NCBI GenBank assembly: GCA_010672925.1
Contig: JAAHFP010000004.1
Span: 124,001-188,000 of the forward strand
Reading direction: 5' to 3'
Source: Symploca sp. SIO1C2
Lineage (GTDB): Bacteria; Cyanobacteriota; Cyanobacteriia; Cyanobacteriales; Coleofasciculaceae
Length of the DNA stretch: 64,000 nt
Positions 8,687 through 18,561 of this stretch are shown one piece after another (position 1 is the first letter of the stretch; every line of letters begins with the position of its first letter). The notes beneath the pieces were generated by a model. It ran no database searches. It saw only the letters and a program-made list of their open reading frames with translations, and had not been told where the DNA came from. Both the position numbers and the translations under genes were made by a program.

Positions 8687-8728
8687 AATATGTAAAATTT
8701 AATTCACATTAGACCTAACACCCAATAC

Positions 8729-9463
8729 CTAATCTCTACCACCACCACTGAGAAGAATCAGCAACCTTAAAATAAAGATGAACAGGTTGATGTAAGTTAG
8801 GTACATCGATAGGGCAGCGGGCAGATATTGTTCATCCTTGTAGGTTCGTGGCAGGATGTAGAAATCGACTACAGCGGCTCCCGCAAACAAAAAGACACCA
8901 ATACCGGAGATGCCAATATCTAGCCAAGTTGGTGTGTAGACACCAAAAAAGGATAGTAGTAGTTGACCAACTATGACCACTACCAAGGCTATCAAACCTA
9001 AGGAGATGGTCTTGGTCAAGGCCATGCCATCCTGATCCGAAAGATTGGAGCCAATTTGACGGGCAGCAACAAAAGTTATGCCACAACCAAGGGCAGCAAT
9101 GCCAATGCCTTGCATACCAACGCCCTGGGTACTCAGAGCAACATAGATAATGCCGCTGAGGGTATAACCGGATAGCAAACTATAGGTTGCCAACAAGGGT
9201 AGCGCGACGCTGTTGTTTCCCTTCTCAGCAATGCCACGGGCAACGAAGAAAAGAGCCAACTCAGCAATCAGGGCAACCCAGAAGGTTGGCATGAAGATAT
9301 CTGGACGAGTGCTCAGGACTCCCAAACCACCGTAAGTACCGACAGCGGTTAAGACTAGTCCGCCACCAACGAAGGGGAGAGCATTCGCAATGACGTTAGG
9401 TCCAATAAGGCTTTGACCTTTAGCCTCAGCCATTGCTTGACGAAAGTTACTGGTATTGCTCAT
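8729..9463 (-). CDS. Bax inhibitor-1 (BI-1/YccA) family membrane protein
   Basis: 244 residues with a short hydrophilic N-terminus (about 25 residues) and seven hydrophobic segments, at roughly 28-48, 60-78, 86-106, 112-132, 150-172, 182-205 and 218-240. AGAAVVDFYILPRTYK with its buried Asp followed by LSMYLTYINLFIFILRLL is the typical BI-1 C-terminal signature, and GCGITFVAARQIGSNLS sits in the middle. Bacterial members act as pH-sensitive calcium leak channels or modulate membrane proteases such as FtsH; which applies here is unknown. The family match is strong. The gene stands alone, with the terminator at 8434-8465 downstream. Confidence 0.85.
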   Translation of the reverse strand: MSNTSNFRQAMAEAKGQSLIGPNVIANALPFVGGGLVLTAVGTYGGLGVLSTRPDIFMPTFWVALIAELALFFVARGIAEKGNNSVALPLLATYSLLSGYTLSGIIYVALSTQGVGMQGIGIAALGCGITFVAARQIGSNLSDQDGMALTKTISLGLIALVVVIVGQLLLSFFGVYTPTWLDIGISGIGVFLFAGAAVVDFYILPRTYKDEQYLPAALSMYLTYINLFIFILRLLILLSGGGRD

Positions 9464-9793
9464 GAGACTTTTCTGATGACCTTACCAAAAATTTACTTGT
9501 TAATTAGGTATATAGTAACCAAATATCAAGCAACACTACCGGTATTGAAATCCGAACTTAGGAGAAATCGGAGCTTCACTGAACATTGTGGTTCCCTCAA
9601 CTGGGCTTCGCTAAAATGCTATGAGATAGCAGCAGGGAGGGTTTTGAGGGGTATTTTTCGGGAAGTTGGGAAACATTTTCTCTCAACCTGCCCTACAACT
9701 TCTAGATTGGTAACAAGCCTTATCTCAACAAAAGTTTCTTGAAAAATTAATAGATTAATTTAACCTATCTAACCGAGATCTAGTATGTTAAGA
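9464..9793. other. Intergenic region, no gene seen
   Basis: Reading frames here are short, cysteine- and serine-rich and lack ribosome sites. At 9633-9704 a degenerate member of the GGGCGGGTTTT...AACCTGCCCTAC dispersed repeat family is present. Promoter for the BI-1 gene should lie at 9465-9540. Confidence 0.5.
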
Positions 9794-10075
9794 TTAGCGA
9801 AGATCTTCCATGATCAATGTCAATAGACAATGAATAGGGATGCGGTAATTCGTTTCACCTGGGCAGCAAATATGAATCAATCTTGCCCATCCAAGACCTA
9901 ACATTTTTTGCATTAGTGTTACCCGATAATCTCTAATCAAAACTTCTACATCATTAACGGTCGGCATTTCTACTCGCAGCTCCTCTCCTCGCTCCTCAAG
10001 CTGAGCAAAGAGCATTAATTTTTGATACTCCCTGTTTGGTGAAGATTTGAAGAATTCAATATCTGCTTTGTTCAT
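9794..10075 (-). CDS. Hypothetical protein, 93 aa
   Basis: Residue composition looks like a real soluble protein: a charged helical N-terminus (NKADIEFFKSSPNREYQKL), an acidic middle, and a C-terminal half with WARLIHICCPGETNYRIP. I do not recognise a family. It is divergent from the methyltransferase at 10177 with a shared 100-bp upstream region. No Shine-Dalgarno of note. It could be an unconserved frame. Confidence 0.4.
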   Translation of the reverse strand: MNKADIEFFKSSPNREYQKLMLFAQLEERGEELRVEMPTVNDVEVLIRDYRVTLMQKMLGLGWARLIHICCPGETNYRIPIHCLLTLIMEDLR

Positions 10076-10176
10076 ACCCTGGCAAAAATTAAGGTACTTT
10101 CATATAAAATGTCCAATCAATTAACATCTTATAATTTTTAGAAGCTGAGAGGCAAAACTATTTTTTGGGGACAACT

Positions 10177-10821
10177 ATGCTACTGCGACCACAACAACGT
10201 ACTAAACTTGATGATAACGACGATAGACAGTTTTACTCAGTACCAAGGTTCGTTACCCATGTTGATGAAGGTTTTATCGATCAGTTAACCCAACTGTATA
10301 GCGATCGCCTCAAGCCTCATAGTCGCATCCTGGATATGATGAGCAGCTATGTATCTCACCTCCCAGAAGAGATAGAAGTTGCTCACGTCGAGGGACATGG
10401 TATGAATGAAGAGGAACTAGCCCGTAATCCTCGATTGCATCATTACTTTGTCCAAAACCTCAACGAAAATCCCCAATTGCCCTTACCGGATCAGGATTTT
10501 GATGCAGTCCTTAACTGTGTTTCTGTTCAGTATTTGCAATACCCAGAAGCAATATTTTCCGAAATTCACCGTATCCTCAAACCTGGTGGTATAGTAATTA
10601 TCAGCTTTTCTAACCGGATGTTTTTCCAAAAAGCGATCGCGGCTTGGAGAGACGGTACAGAAGCCAGTCGGGTGGAGTTAGTTAAAGGTTACTTGAAGTC
10701 TGTACCCGGATTAAGCACCCCAGAAGTGATTGCTCGAAAGTCAGATGTACCCACTTTTCTCCAAATGCTCGGCATTGGTGGTAGCGATCCATTCTATGCT
10801 GTAATTGCCCAGAAACTGTAA
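10177..10821 (+). CDS. Class I SAM-dependent methyltransferase
   Basis: 214 residues. RILDMMSSYVSHLPEE stands where the SAM-binding motif I is normally found but is less glycine-rich than usual. It is followed by VEGHGMNEEELARNP and then NLNENPQLPLPDQDFDAVLNCVSVQYLQYP, the Methyltransf_11 post-motif region, and EIHRILKPGGIVIISFSNR, the conserved motif III. Target molecule unknown; similar proteins are widespread in cyanobacteria and plants. A TTG at 10165 would extend it by four residues, but the ATG at 10177 has GGGGA at 10167-10171 at good spacing, so I prefer it. Single gene. Confidence 0.8.
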   Translation: MLLRPQQRTKLDDNDDRQFYSVPRFVTHVDEGFIDQLTQLYSDRLKPHSRILDMMSSYVSHLPEEIEVAHVEGHGMNEEELARNPRLHHYFVQNLNENPQLPLPDQDFDAVLNCVSVQYLQYPEAIFSEIHRILKPGGIVIISFSNRMFFQKAIAAWRDGTEASRVELVKGYLKSVPGLSTPEVIARKSDVPTFLQMLGIGGSDPFYAVIAQKL

Positions 10822-10937
10822 AGAATTTAGAATTTAGAATTTAGAATGGAGAATTGGGAATTGGGAATTGGGAATTGACAAATAACCAATGACAAATGAC
10901 AAACAACCAACAACCAACAACCAACAACCAATGACAA
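10822..10937. repeat. Three adjoining heptamer arrays upstream of rsmG
   Basis: In order: GAATTTA units, GGGAATT units, then CAACCAA/ATGACAA units. The last array continues into the first codons of rsmG and supplies its start codon. STRR-type repeats. Confidence 0.8.
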
Positions 10938-11633
10938 ATGACAAACAACAAACAACAAATAACAAATAACAAACTGCCAGAGATGGATACAGTTTGGCAG
11001 CAAACTCTAAACTGGTTACCAGATGAGCAATGTAAAACTCAGTTTCAGCACTTGTATAAAGAAATTTTGGAGGGCAATCGGCAGTTAAATTTAACTCGGA
11101 TTACAAATCCTGAAGAGTTCTGGGAAAAACATTTGTGGGATTCTCTACGGGGAGTAGTACCTGGCTTGACATCTCTGCTTACAAAACCACAGCAAGTAAT
11201 TGATATTGGTACTGGTGCAGGATTTCCCGGAATACCAGTAGCGATCGCATTTCCTCATATTCAGGTTACCCTACTCGACTCCACCCGCAAAAAAATCAAC
11301 TTTTTGTCTGATTTAATACCCAGGTTGGGTCTGAATAATGTTACCACCTTAATAGGTAGAGCGGAAGCTATCAGGCAACAACAGCACCGAAAGCAGTACG
11401 ATCTTGCTTTGATTCGTGCTGTTGGCAAAGTATCCGTTTGTGCTGAATATGCACTACCCTTGTTAAAAACTGGGGGTTTAGCTATTCTTTATCGAGGCCA
11501 TTGGAATGATGAAGAAAAAGATGCTCTTATACCAGTATTGGAGCAGTTGGGTGGTGTAATTGAGTCAATAGAACAATTTACAACACCTTTGAGTAACAGT
11601 GTTCGCCATTGCCTGTATCTGCGAGTTAAGTAG
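10938..11633 (+). CDS. rsmG: 16S rRNA (guanine-527-N7)-methyltransferase RsmG
   Basis: 231 residues. It methylates N7 of G527 in 16S rRNA using SAM. Diagnostic stretches are EGNRQLNLTRITNPEEFWEKHLWDSL, VIDIGTGAGFPGIPVAIAFP (SAM-binding motif I), LLDSTRKKINFL, IGRAEAI and ALIRAVGKVSVCAEYALPLLKTGG. The first ten or so residues are Asn/Gln/Lys codons encoded by a heptamer repeat (ACAAATAACAAA), so the start is uncertain: the ATG at 10938 keeps the LPEM segment I associate with cyanobacterial homologues, whereas an ATG at 10983 would begin MDTVWQQTL. The stop TAG at 11631-11633 is formed at the border of a mobile-element end. Confidence 0.93.
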   Translation: MTNNKQQITNNKLPEMDTVWQQTLNWLPDEQCKTQFQHLYKEILEGNRQLNLTRITNPEEFWEKHLWDSLRGVVPGLTSLLTKPQQVIDIGTGAGFPGIPVAIAFPHIQVTLLDSTRKKINFLSDLIPRLGLNNVTTLIGRAEAIRQQQHRKQYDLALIRAVGKVSVCAEYALPLLKTGGLAILYRGHWNDEEKDALIPVLEQLGGVIESIEQFTTPLSNSVRHCLYLRVK

Positions 11634-11650
11634 GGTTTGCTGAATAAGTC
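11633..11650. repeat. Solo end of the 524-701 element
   Basis: GGGTTTGCTGAATAAGT directly preceded by TA (11631-11632). No convincing partner end lies before 11867; a weak CTACCAAACCC at 11741-11751 matches only about 10 of 17. The element here is probably decayed. Confidence 0.5.
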
Positions 11651-11867
11651 GATTGATTCAGGTTTTGAAGTAATAAGCAGTAGTAGGACTTCAGTCCAAA
11701 AAGAATCCAGAAACAAGTTTAGGTTAGGGCATTCCTGAATCTACCAAACCCACTTACTGTTGCCTGTTGCCTGTTACCTGTTGCCTAGCGCTTAGCGCCA
11801 TATTGTTGAAGGCAATCACAATTGTAGGTAAAAATGGAATAAAGGCCATTCTTACCCGAACAACTTA

Positions 11868-12326
11868 ATGACTGATATAGAGCAGAAAAAGCATTCTGTA
11901 CTAGTAATAGACGATGAGGAAAGCATTTTTGAGGTAATTGAGGGACTACTTTATCGCGAGAATTATAACCTAACCTACTTAGCTAGTGGCAAAGAAGCCT
12001 TGAGCCAGATAGACGAAATCCAACCGGATGTCATCTTACTAGATTTGATGATGCCACAGATGGATGGCCTAGAAACCTGCCAGAGGATCAAGTCCAACCA
12101 GCGTTGGTCTCATATTCCCATTATCATGGTTACTGCCTTGAGTTCCAAAGAAGATTTGGCTCGTTCCTTAGATGCAGGGGCTGATGATTTTGTCTCAAAA
12201 CCGATTAATAGTATCGAACTTCGTGCTCGTGTTCGCTCAATGCTACGCATTAAGCTACAATATGATGCCTTAGTATCAACGCAGCGCTTACGAACCCTCA
12301 ATCTGTTCAATGCTTTTTTAAGCTAA
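11868..12326 (+). CDS. Single-domain response regulator (CheY/PleD-like receiver)
   Basis: 152 residues, one receiver domain. Acidic pocket DD at 15-16 (VLVIDDEES), phospho-acceptor Asp59 in VILLDLMMP, the Thr/Ser switch in MVTALSS, and the conserved Lys in FVSKPINSIEL. The wording MPQMDGLETCQRIKSN and ELRARVRSMLRIKLQYD matches PleD/cyanobacterial hybrid-kinase-associated receivers, and the C-terminal helix is the linker that normally leads to an output domain, absent here. It would act by phosphotransfer or protein contact. No kinase neighbour. Confidence 0.85.
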   Translation: MTDIEQKKHSVLVIDDEESIFEVIEGLLYRENYNLTYLASGKEALSQIDEIQPDVILLDLMMPQMDGLETCQRIKSNQRWSHIPIIMVTALSSKEDLARSLDAGADDFVSKPINSIELRARVRSMLRIKLQYDALVSTQRLRTLNLFNAFLS

Positions 12327-12343
12327 CCTTCTTTTTTTTTCAA

Positions 12344-12416
12344 CGAGCGCGGAGGGATTTGAACCCCCGACCCTCAGAACCGGAATCTGATGCTCTATCC
12401 ACTGAGCTACGCGCCC
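12344..12416 (-). tRNA. tRNA-Arg (anticodon CCG)
   Basis: The minus strand folds as a full cloverleaf: acceptor GGGCGCG with CGCGCTC, D arm GCTC...GAGC, anticodon stem TCAGA/TCTGA enclosing TTCCGGT (anticodon CCG), variable loop, and T arm with GTTCGAATC. 73 nt without an encoded CCA. It reads Arg CGG codons. Confidence 0.95.
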
Positions 12417-12489
12417 TTTTATCTAACTGCTTAAGCAGCAAGCTATTATTAGTATAGCACAGAGGAATTATCTAACGGGTGCAAGAGGT

Positions 12490-13065
12490 CTAATCCAAAT
12501 TACATTGATGATGCAAAGCTTGCTGCAATAATAACTGATAATCCTGTTCATCAATTGTGTAAGCACCAAAGCGCTCTAAATGGGGATTGTTCATCTGAGC
12601 ATCAAACAGGTGAAAGCCACGGCTTCGCAGTAGCTCAACTAACTTTACCATAGCCACTTTGGAGCCTTCTGGAATATGATAGAACATCGATTCACCGATA
12701 AAAGCTCCCCCAATAACTATCCCCAAAATTCCTCCTGCTAGCTGATCATCCTGCCAAGTTTCAAAGCTATAAGCCCAACCTGCTTGGTAAAGGGCTTGAT
12801 AAATCTCCTGGAGTTCCCGAGAAATCCAAGTAGATTCTCTATCTGCACAACCGGCAACAACCCTGTTAAAGTCTCGGTTAATAGCTATATTAAAACGCTC
12901 CTGATTCAGAATGCGCCGTAAGGATTTGGGATAACGAAACCTTTCATCAAGGGGGATAACTGCTCGTTGGCGACTGGTATACCATCCTAAATCACCGTTT
13001 TCATCTGCCATCAGAAAGTAACCTTGGGCATACCCCTGGATCAAGGAAGGAATGTCAAGTTCCAT
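12490..13065 (-). CDS. aat: Leucyl/phenylalanyl-tRNA-protein transferase
   Basis: 191 residues. It attaches Leu or Phe to the N-terminus of proteins that start with Lys or Arg, marking them for ClpS/ClpAP-type degradation. Signature segments: [90 protein letters not shown] (the catalytic core) and [19 protein letters not shown]. Length is slightly short of the E. coli enzyme at the N-terminus, as usual in cyanobacteria. Divergent from the small gene at 13114; clpC, the partner chaperone type, is 1.7 kb away. Confidence 0.95.
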   Translation of the reverse strand: MELDIPSLIQGYAQGYFLMADENGDLGWYTSRQRAVIPLDERFRYPKSLRRILNQERFNIAINRDFNRVVAGCADRESTWISRELQEIYQALYQAGWAYSFETWQDDQLAGGILGIVIGGAFIGESMFYHIPEGSKVAMVKLVELLRSRGFHLFDAQMNNPHLERFGAYTIDEQDYQLLLQQALHHQCNLD

Positions 13066-13113
13066 ACAGGTAGCTAAAATAATTCCCAGACAACTGCCAC
13101 ATTAGGTGAATTT

Positions 13114-13443
13114 ATGCCTGAACCAATTCCACCAATTACGCTTCCACCTGCTCAGAATCCTCAACAGGAAGGTGAATGGCTGCAAGAGACTCTTTCTGAC
13201 TGGTTAGATCAAGAATTTCTCCCAGAACCAGTTAATCAAAAAATTGCTTACCGAGCTTCCCAAATCTTTGTCCGTCAACGGATGGAAGGGGAGAATGATC
13301 TCGGATCGCTAGTTATTGCGATTGTGGCAGAGATGCAGTCATTTGATTTTCGAGAAAGTTTTTACAGCGAATTTGCCATCGCTAATGCTGTTAGTGACTT
13401 ACTCTTACAGAGTCTTGGTATTGATCGCTGCTGTGGACAATAA
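13114..13443 (+). CDS. Conserved-looking hypothetical protein, 109 aa
   Basis: A Pro-rich first 15 residues is followed by a helical acidic body (EWLQETLSDWLDQEFLPEPVNQKIAYRASQIFVRQRMEGENDLGSL...IAIVAEMQSFDF). No known motif. It seems to be of a type found next to housekeeping genes in cyanobacteria. The ATG at 13114 gives the clearest start, 48 bp from the divergent aat. Confidence 0.6.
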   Translation: MPEPIPPITLPPAQNPQQEGEWLQETLSDWLDQEFLPEPVNQKIAYRASQIFVRQRMEGENDLGSLVIAIVAEMQSFDFRESFYSEFAIANAVSDLLLQSLGIDRCCGQ

Positions 13444-13494
13444 AGGTAAAGGGCAAAAGAACTGTCTTGTTTTACTTTTGCCTTTTGCTTATTG

Positions 13495-13797
13495 CTACCA
13501 GCTGGATTTGACAACTCCTGGCAACAAACCTTCATGAGCCCATTCTCGCAGTACATTGCGGGAAAGTCCAAAATCCCGGTAATAACCGCGAGGACGTCCT
13601 GTCACCCAACACCGGTTTCGCCGACGACTGGGAGCACTATTGCGGGGCAGTTGTTGTATTTGCCGATGAATAGCCAGCTTCTCCCGTTGAGAGGTAGCCT
13701 TTCTAAACTGTTCTTTGAGGGCTTCTCGCTTGTCTGCGTACTTATCTCTGAGCTTCGCCCGGTTTTTTTCCCTCTCGATCATCGCTTTTTTAGCCAT
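13495..13797 (-). CDS. rpsN: 30S ribosomal protein S14
   Basis: 100 residues, the long zinc-independent (C-minus) form, with [16 protein letters not shown] at the start and [19 protein letters not shown] near the end. S14 binds the 3' major domain of 16S rRNA in the small-subunit head. Only one Cys remains, so there is no zinc knuckle. In cyanobacteria rpsN usually stands apart from the large ribosomal operon, as here. Confidence 0.98.
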   Translation of the reverse strand: MAKKAMIEREKNRAKLRDKYADKREALKEQFRKATSQREKLAIHRQIQQLPRNSAPSRRRNRCWVTGRPRGYYRDFGLSRNVLREWAHEGLLPGVVKSSW

Positions 13798-14647
13798 ATA
13801 CCATTCAACTTTCCCTAAATAAAGACACTGTTTTTTATCTTAACCTGTTGTATAGCGCTACGCGCAATTCAAAATTCAAAATTCAAAATTCAAAAATAGG
13901 CCATGACTAGGTTTCAGGCTTTATTAATGTCCTCACCATAGCGCGTAGCGCTATATCGAGTAAGTTTGAATTTTTAGCATATCCATGTGGGATAAGTACA
14001 TTACTTCCTATAAATCACCCAAGCGATCGCATCGCATCATTCCTATGGTATAGTTTTATAGTGGAAAAATCTGTGCGCCTGTAAACATAGATATCAATAA
14101 TAGACAAAAGTGTAGGGCAGGTTAGATTTCTGATAAAGCTCTCGAATTGGTGAAGATCTAGGCTAAACTCGCCCCTACAGATGCTCCCTGCCAGAATTTA
14201 ATTCTAAATTCCCAATTCGATGTGTCTGTGTATTCATCCGAACTGTACCAATAACGAAATAGACTACAGAGACTCTGACATTAGTTTTTGTGTTGTCTGT
14301 CCTAATGCGTGAACTATTCTTGCCTACCTTCTAGTACTCTAGCCCTATTTGCTTGTTTCTTTTCTCTCGCGATCGCGGTGAGCTTTTTTGATTATGTTGA
14401 CAATAAGCTAGTTGCCAATAAATTTGCGATCGCAACAGCACTATAAGAAGCATCTATTTCAAGAAAACCTTCTGGAGGATTAAAGCGAGAAAGTTAGGTT
14501 ATTCTCAAATACTATATATGTGCGTACATTTTCCCATTATAAAATAATAGTAGAAAAGCAGAACAAAGTCAACTAATTGAGGCTTTTGAAGGGGCTCCTT
14601 TGTTGATTTATGGGCTAGGGGTTGGGCTAACTGGGGGAGGGGTTGGG
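13798..14647. other. Non-coding field of repeat fragments between rpsN and clpC
   Basis: No gene seen. Contents: AATTCAAA heptamers (13867-13893); palindromic pieces with TAGCGCTA; a degenerate 5' part of the 479-bp repeat family near 14027-14100 (TATAGTGGAAAAATCTGTGCG); a GGGCAGGTTAGA...AACTCGCCCCTAC hairpin-type unit at 14113-14179; and, at 14509-14551, a reverse-oriented piece of the same family (GTGCGTACATTTTCCCATTA). Confidence 0.6.
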
Positions 14648-14794
14648 CGGGTTTTGAGCTCAATATTCGGGTCTAATAGTTGAGGTTATCCCTAAACCCG
14701 CCCCTACTATACTGGTTGCAGGACGGGTTTTGAGCTCAATATTCGGGTCTAATGGTTGAGGTTATCCCTAAACCTGCCCCTACTATACTGGTTG
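14648..14794. repeat. Direct repeat, 76-bp unit, overlapping the clpC 3' end
   Basis: Two near-identical copies start at 14648 and 14724 with CGGGTTTTGAGCTCAATATT and end ACTATACTGGTTG (14706-14718 and 14782-14794). The second ending is inside the last codons and stop of clpC, so the duplicated unit includes coding sequence from clpC. Confidence 0.85.
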
Positions 14795-17266
14795 TAGTAA
14801 TAACTCTTGTTGCTGAGAAGGTAATACCTTGACCTCCCCTTGAGCATCAACATCAATTACTACTGTCTCTCCATGTTGAACTTGACCAGAGAGCATAGCT
14901 TCCGCCAAACTATCTTCTAGGAGACCCATAATTGCCCTTCGCAATGGTCTTGCACCATAATTGGGGTCATAGCCTGCTTCTACTAAGTGGTCTTTGAACC
15001 TTTCTGTCACTTCTAGAGTAATTAAGCGTTCACTCAACCTTGTGGAAATGTCACGGAGCATTATCTCAGCGATTTGCTTCACTTCTGGCTTAGTTAGCTG
15101 ACGGAAGACGATGATTTCATCAAGGCGATTGAGGAATTCTGGACGGAAGTATTCCTTGAGTTCTTCGTTAACTAAGCTGCGGATACGATTGTACTGAGAG
15201 TCAGCTTGGTTGTCAGAAAACTCAAAGCCAAGACCACCACCACCTTTTTCAATTACCTTAGAACCGATATTAGAAGTCATGACAATCAAGGTATTTTTGA
15301 AGTCTACAGTACGACCCTGAGCATCGGTTAAGCGACCATCATCCAACAACTGTAGCAGTAGGTTAAACACATCAGGATGGGCTTTTTCGATTTCGTCGAA
15401 TAATACCACAGTGTAAGGCTGGCGGCGGACTGCTTCGGTTAGTTGTCCCCCTTCGTCATACCCGACAAATCCTGGTGGTGAACCAATCAGCTTAGAGACA
15501 GTGTGGGGTTCCATAAACTCCGACATATCTAGCCGAATCATGTTTTCCTCAGAACCGAAGAAGTAAGAAGCCAGGGCTTTAGTAAGTTCTGTCTTGCCCA
15601 CTCCCGTAGGACCAGAGAAAATAAAACTAGCAATTGGTCGATTGGGGTCTTTTAACCCAACTCGTGCTCGACGAATAGCACGAGAGACAGCGGTAACAGC
15701 TTCATCTTGACCAATGAGTCGTTGATGCAAGGTATCTTCTAAATGGATCAGTAGCTCCGATTCAGATTCGGTTAACTTACTTACGGGTACTCCTGTCCAA
15801 GATGCAACTATCTCAGCAATGTTATCCTCACTAACAATGGGGGAGATATCAGAGAAAGCTTCTTCATCTTTACCACGGAGAGCCTGGAGTTGACCTTGAA
15901 TTTCCAACTCTCGATCACGTAGTTGTGCTGCTTGCTCAAAATCCTGCTGTTTAACTGCCTCTTCCTTTTCCTTAGTAACCTGACGCAATTCCCCAGTTAA
16001 TTCCTTGGTAGCTGGAGAAGCCTGATAGTTGAGTAAATGAACGCGACTGCCTGCTTCATCAATCAAGTCAATCGCTTTATCCGGCAAGTAGCGGTCACTA
16101 ATATAGCGATCCGAGAGTTTAGCCGCTGCTTCGAGGGCATCATCAGAAATTTCTACCTTGTGGTGCTGCTCATAAGCATCTCGCAAACCGTGGAGAATCT
16201 CAATTGTTTCCTCTACAGAAGGTTCCCCTACCATCACTGGCTGAAAACGGCGCTCTAAAGCCGCATCTCTTTCAATGTGCTGGCGGTATTCATCCAAAGT
16301 AGTGGCTCCTAAACACTGCATTTCACCCCTGGCTAAAGCAGGTTTAAGCATATTGGCTGCATCTAGACTACCACTGAGAGCTCCCGCACCAACCAAAGTA
16401 TGGATTTCATCAATCACCAGAATGATATTTCCTGCCTGACGTACTTCCTCCAGAATCTGCTGGATGCGCTCTTCAAAATCTCCCCGGAAGCGAGTTCCTG
16501 CCATAAGAGAAGCGATATCCAAGCTAATTACTTGTTTATCGATTAATAGTTCAGGGACATTTTTATCAACAATTCTTTGGGCTAAACCTTCTGCAATCGC
16601 GGTTTTCCCTACTCCTGCTTCCCCTAACAAAACTGGGTTATTCTTAGTACGACGACCCAGAATCTGTACTACTCTTTCAATTTCCTTAACTCTACCCACT
16701 ACCGGGTCAAGTTTGCCTGCTGCTGCTAGTTGAGTTAAATTACGACCAAACTCTTCCAAGGTAGCTGTTTTTCCAGAGGTATCTCCTCCCATCACAGTAC
16801 CCCCCGGACTTCTAGCGGTAGAGGCAGTTGCGAGTTCCCCTAAAGCTCTAATTAGATTAGTACGGACTTGAGCAGGATCAACTCTTAGGTCTTGCATCAC
16901 CTTAGCAGCAACACCTTCTTTTTCCCTAGTAATAGCTAGCAACAAATGTTCAGGGCCAATATAGTTATGTCCGAGTTGACGAGCCTCTTGGAAAGACTGC
17001 TCGAAAATGCGCTTAGCTTTGGGGGTAAAAGGTAGTTCAGCTGGAACAAGACCAGAACCTCTACCAAGAATTTGTTCTACCGAGTTCCGAGCTTTTTCTA
17101 AGGTTACACCCATTTCTGCTAGCACAATGGCTGCAATACCTCTTTTTTCTCCAATCAATCCCAATAAAATTTGCTCGGTTCCCACAAGGCTTTGCCCTAA
17201 GCGACGGGCTTCTTCCTGGGCAAGCATGACTGATTTAATCGCTTTGTCCGTAAAGTGTTCAAACAT
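14783..17266 (-). CDS. clpC: ATP-dependent Clp protease ATP-binding subunit ClpC
   Basis: 827 residues. It is a Hsp100 unfoldase that feeds substrates to the ClpP/ClpR protease, essential in cyanobacteria. Domains in order: the twin Clp N repeats ([18 protein letters not shown] and [18 protein letters not shown], residues 1-150), the first AAA domain with [16 protein letters not shown] and [12 protein letters not shown], the UVR/M coiled coil around residues 420-470, the second AAA domain with [15 protein letters not shown] and [27 protein letters not shown], and a C-terminal D2-small domain with [22 protein letters not shown] marks the pore loop region. The gene starts at the conserved MFEHFTDKA. 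The last four codons are duplicated in a downstream 76-bp repeat. Confidence 0.98.
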   Translation of the reverse strand: MFEHFTDKAIKSVMLAQEEARRLGQSLVGTEQILLGLIGEKRGIAAIVLAEMGVTLEKARNSVEQILGRGSGLVPAELPFTPKAKRIFEQSFQEARQLGHNYIGPEHLLLAITREKEGVAAKVMQDLRVDPAQVRTNLIRALGELATASTARSPGGTVMGGDTSGKTATLEEFGRNLTQLAAAGKLDPVVGRVKEIERVVQILGRRTKNNPVLLGEAGVGKTAIAEGLAQRIVDKNVPELLIDKQVISLDIASLMAGTRFRGDFEERIQQILEEVRQAGNIILVIDEIHTLVGAGALSGSLDAANMLKPALARGEMQCLGATTLDEYRQHIERDAALERRFQPVMVGEPSVEETIEILHGLRDAYEQHHKVEISDDALEAAAKLSDRYISDRYLPDKAIDLIDEAGSRVHLLNYQASPATKELTGELRQVTKEKEEAVKQQDFEQAAQLRDRELEIQGQLQALRGKDEEAFSDISPIVSEDNIAEIVASWTGVPVSKLTESESELLIHLEDTLHQRLIGQDEAVTAVSRAIRRARVGLKDPNRPIASFIFSGPTGVGKTELTKALASYFFGSEENMIRLDMSEFMEPHTVSKLIGSPPGFVGYDEGGQLTEAVRRQPYTVVLFDEIEKAHPDVFNLLLQLLDDGRLTDAQGRTVDFKNTLIVMTSNIGSKVIEKGGGGLGFEFSDNQADSQYNRIRSLVNEELKEYFRPEFLNRLDEIIVFRQLTKPEVKQIAEIMLRDISTRLSERLITLEVTERFKDHLVEAGYDPNYGARPLRRAIMGLLEDSLAEAMLSGQVQHGETVVIDVDAQGEVKVLPSQQQELLLQPV

Positions 17267-17427
17267 GATGGGCTTGCCTCCTGAGGAATTTATTATAAGA
17301 GAGTAAATTTACCCCCTATCTAAGGTTTTTTTGAACTTACTAAGCACAATCTATCTCTCTGAGCTCGACTTCAGCAGTGGGCAGAACCGTAATCTTTGGG
17401 GGTAGTTGCCGTCCCGTCTACATAGGA

Positions 17428-17505
17428 TTCGGTAGAATAAGTAACAAGTAATAAGTAACAAGTAATAAGTAATAAGTAATAAGTAATAAGTGATAAGTAA
17501 TAAGC
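17428..17505. repeat. Heptamer array (TAAGTAA type) with degenerate element end
   Basis: GAATAAGTAACAAGTAATAAGTAA is identical to the subterminal part of the 524-701 element, but the outermost bases read GGATTCGGTA instead of GGGCTTGCT. A second array (AAATCTA, 17588-17622) follows. The remaining bases of 17267-17717 show no gene. Confidence 0.65.
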
Positions 17506-17717
17506 ATGTTTAGGGACATCAACCCCAAAAAGGAGAGAACAAACAAGTCAGCTTCCCTTATATCCTTGGAACCTTGGTCTTGTATTGACTAAATCTAAAA
17601 TCTAAAATCTAAAATCTAAAAATTCCCCATTCCCTATTCATGGATAAGACCTGGTACTATATCTTCAGGTAGATATTCAGTAAGCCTTGTAAATGTCCGC
17701 TACCTGGAAGGATTGAA

Positions 17718-18422
17718 ATGCCAAAAACAGTGAAGGCAAACAGTTCTCAGATTAATCAAGTTCAAGCAAAAACTTGCCTACTTCTAGTTTTGTGGTACCT
17801 GGGTGCTGACAAAGCAGAGGTCAATAAAAGTCAAGTGACAAAAAGAATTGTTGCTAAGAAGCACAAAGTAGGAGACTATCAGGGAATCTTTGAGGAATTA
17901 GAACACCAAGGAGCGATCGCGATCGCTAAAAATAAGTTTTCCCTTTCTCCTCAAGGAGTGGAGATGTTGGGAGAGATGCTCAAACAACCTGAGGCGCAGT
18001 TTGAAGGTACGATTGTGGGAACTTGGGCAGCTAATGCCCTGCTGAAGTGGATTGCTCACTTGGATAGTGCTGTGAGTACGAAGGTGGTAACAGACAAAAA
18101 TGAGACACAAGCGATTGCCTACGGCAGCAGCAAGCTGATCGCATCTTATGAAAAGTTTCAGCCAGTAGCATTAGCTGTTTACGAGCAGTTGAATCAGGAC
18201 TATAACTTAGATCATTTAGTACCAATTTATCGCATTAGAAGAGAAATCGGCAATCAGGTAACCCGCGCTCAATTTAACGAATGGTTGCTGGAGATGCAGG
18301 CAGATGACTTCTTTCAGCTTCAAGGTGGTAGTGTAGAAGACAGCGCACCGGACAAAATCGAAGATTCCATTACTACAGAATTTGATGGATTGCGCTGTTA
18401 TGCTAGGTTATTGAAAAGTTAA
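17718..18422 (+). CDS. Unknown protein with winged-helix-like N-terminus
   Basis: 234 residues; I do not recognise the family. The first 90 residues read as a winged helix: QAKTCLLLVLWYLG, KSQVTKRIVAKKHKVGDYQGIFEELEHQGAIAIAKNKFSLSPQG, which looks like helix-helix-wing with a Ser-Pro turn. The rest (about 95-234) is helical with a second possible winged module (HLVPIYRIRREIGNQVTRAQFNEWLLEMQADDFFQLQGG). This pattern of two small helical DNA- or protein-binding units is seen in partner proteins of P-loop ATPases in defense and conflict loci. It is followed 227 bp downstream by such an ATPase in the same direction, so the pair is probably one unit. Start: ATG after GGAAGGATTGAA with AAGGA as ribosome site. 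Confidence 0.6.
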   Translation: MPKTVKANSSQINQVQAKTCLLLVLWYLGADKAEVNKSQVTKRIVAKKHKVGDYQGIFEELEHQGAIAIAKNKFSLSPQGVEMLGEMLKQPEAQFEGTIVGTWAANALLKWIAHLDSAVSTKVVTDKNETQAIAYGSSKLIASYEKFQPVALAVYEQLNQDYNLDHLVPIYRIRREIGNQVTRAQFNEWLLEMQADDFFQLQGGSVEDSAPDKIEDSITTEFDGLRCYARLLKS

Positions 18423-18518
18423 ACATATGAACTTCTGCGGGTTTTGCAGGAGAGAAATGGTGCATGTAATAAGTATTGCGGGAGCATCCCAAAGTTGCAC
18501 AAACGATTCTTTTTTAGA

Positions 18519-18561
18519 AACATCTTGCTCCGGAGGAATTACCGAAAGCGAGCAAGATGTT
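18519..18561. other. 12-bp perfect hairpin between the two genes of the ATPase unit
   Basis: AACATCTTGCTC (18519-18530) pairs exactly with GAGCAAGATGTT (18550-18561) around a 19-nt loop. No T-tract follows, so it is not a standard terminator. It may be an RNA element or attenuator controlling the downstream ATPase, or an operator for the winged-helix protein. Confidence 0.5.

Noticed and set aside
13492-13818. 108-codon frame opposite rpsN
   Set aside because: It is antisense to a well-supported ribosomal protein gene.
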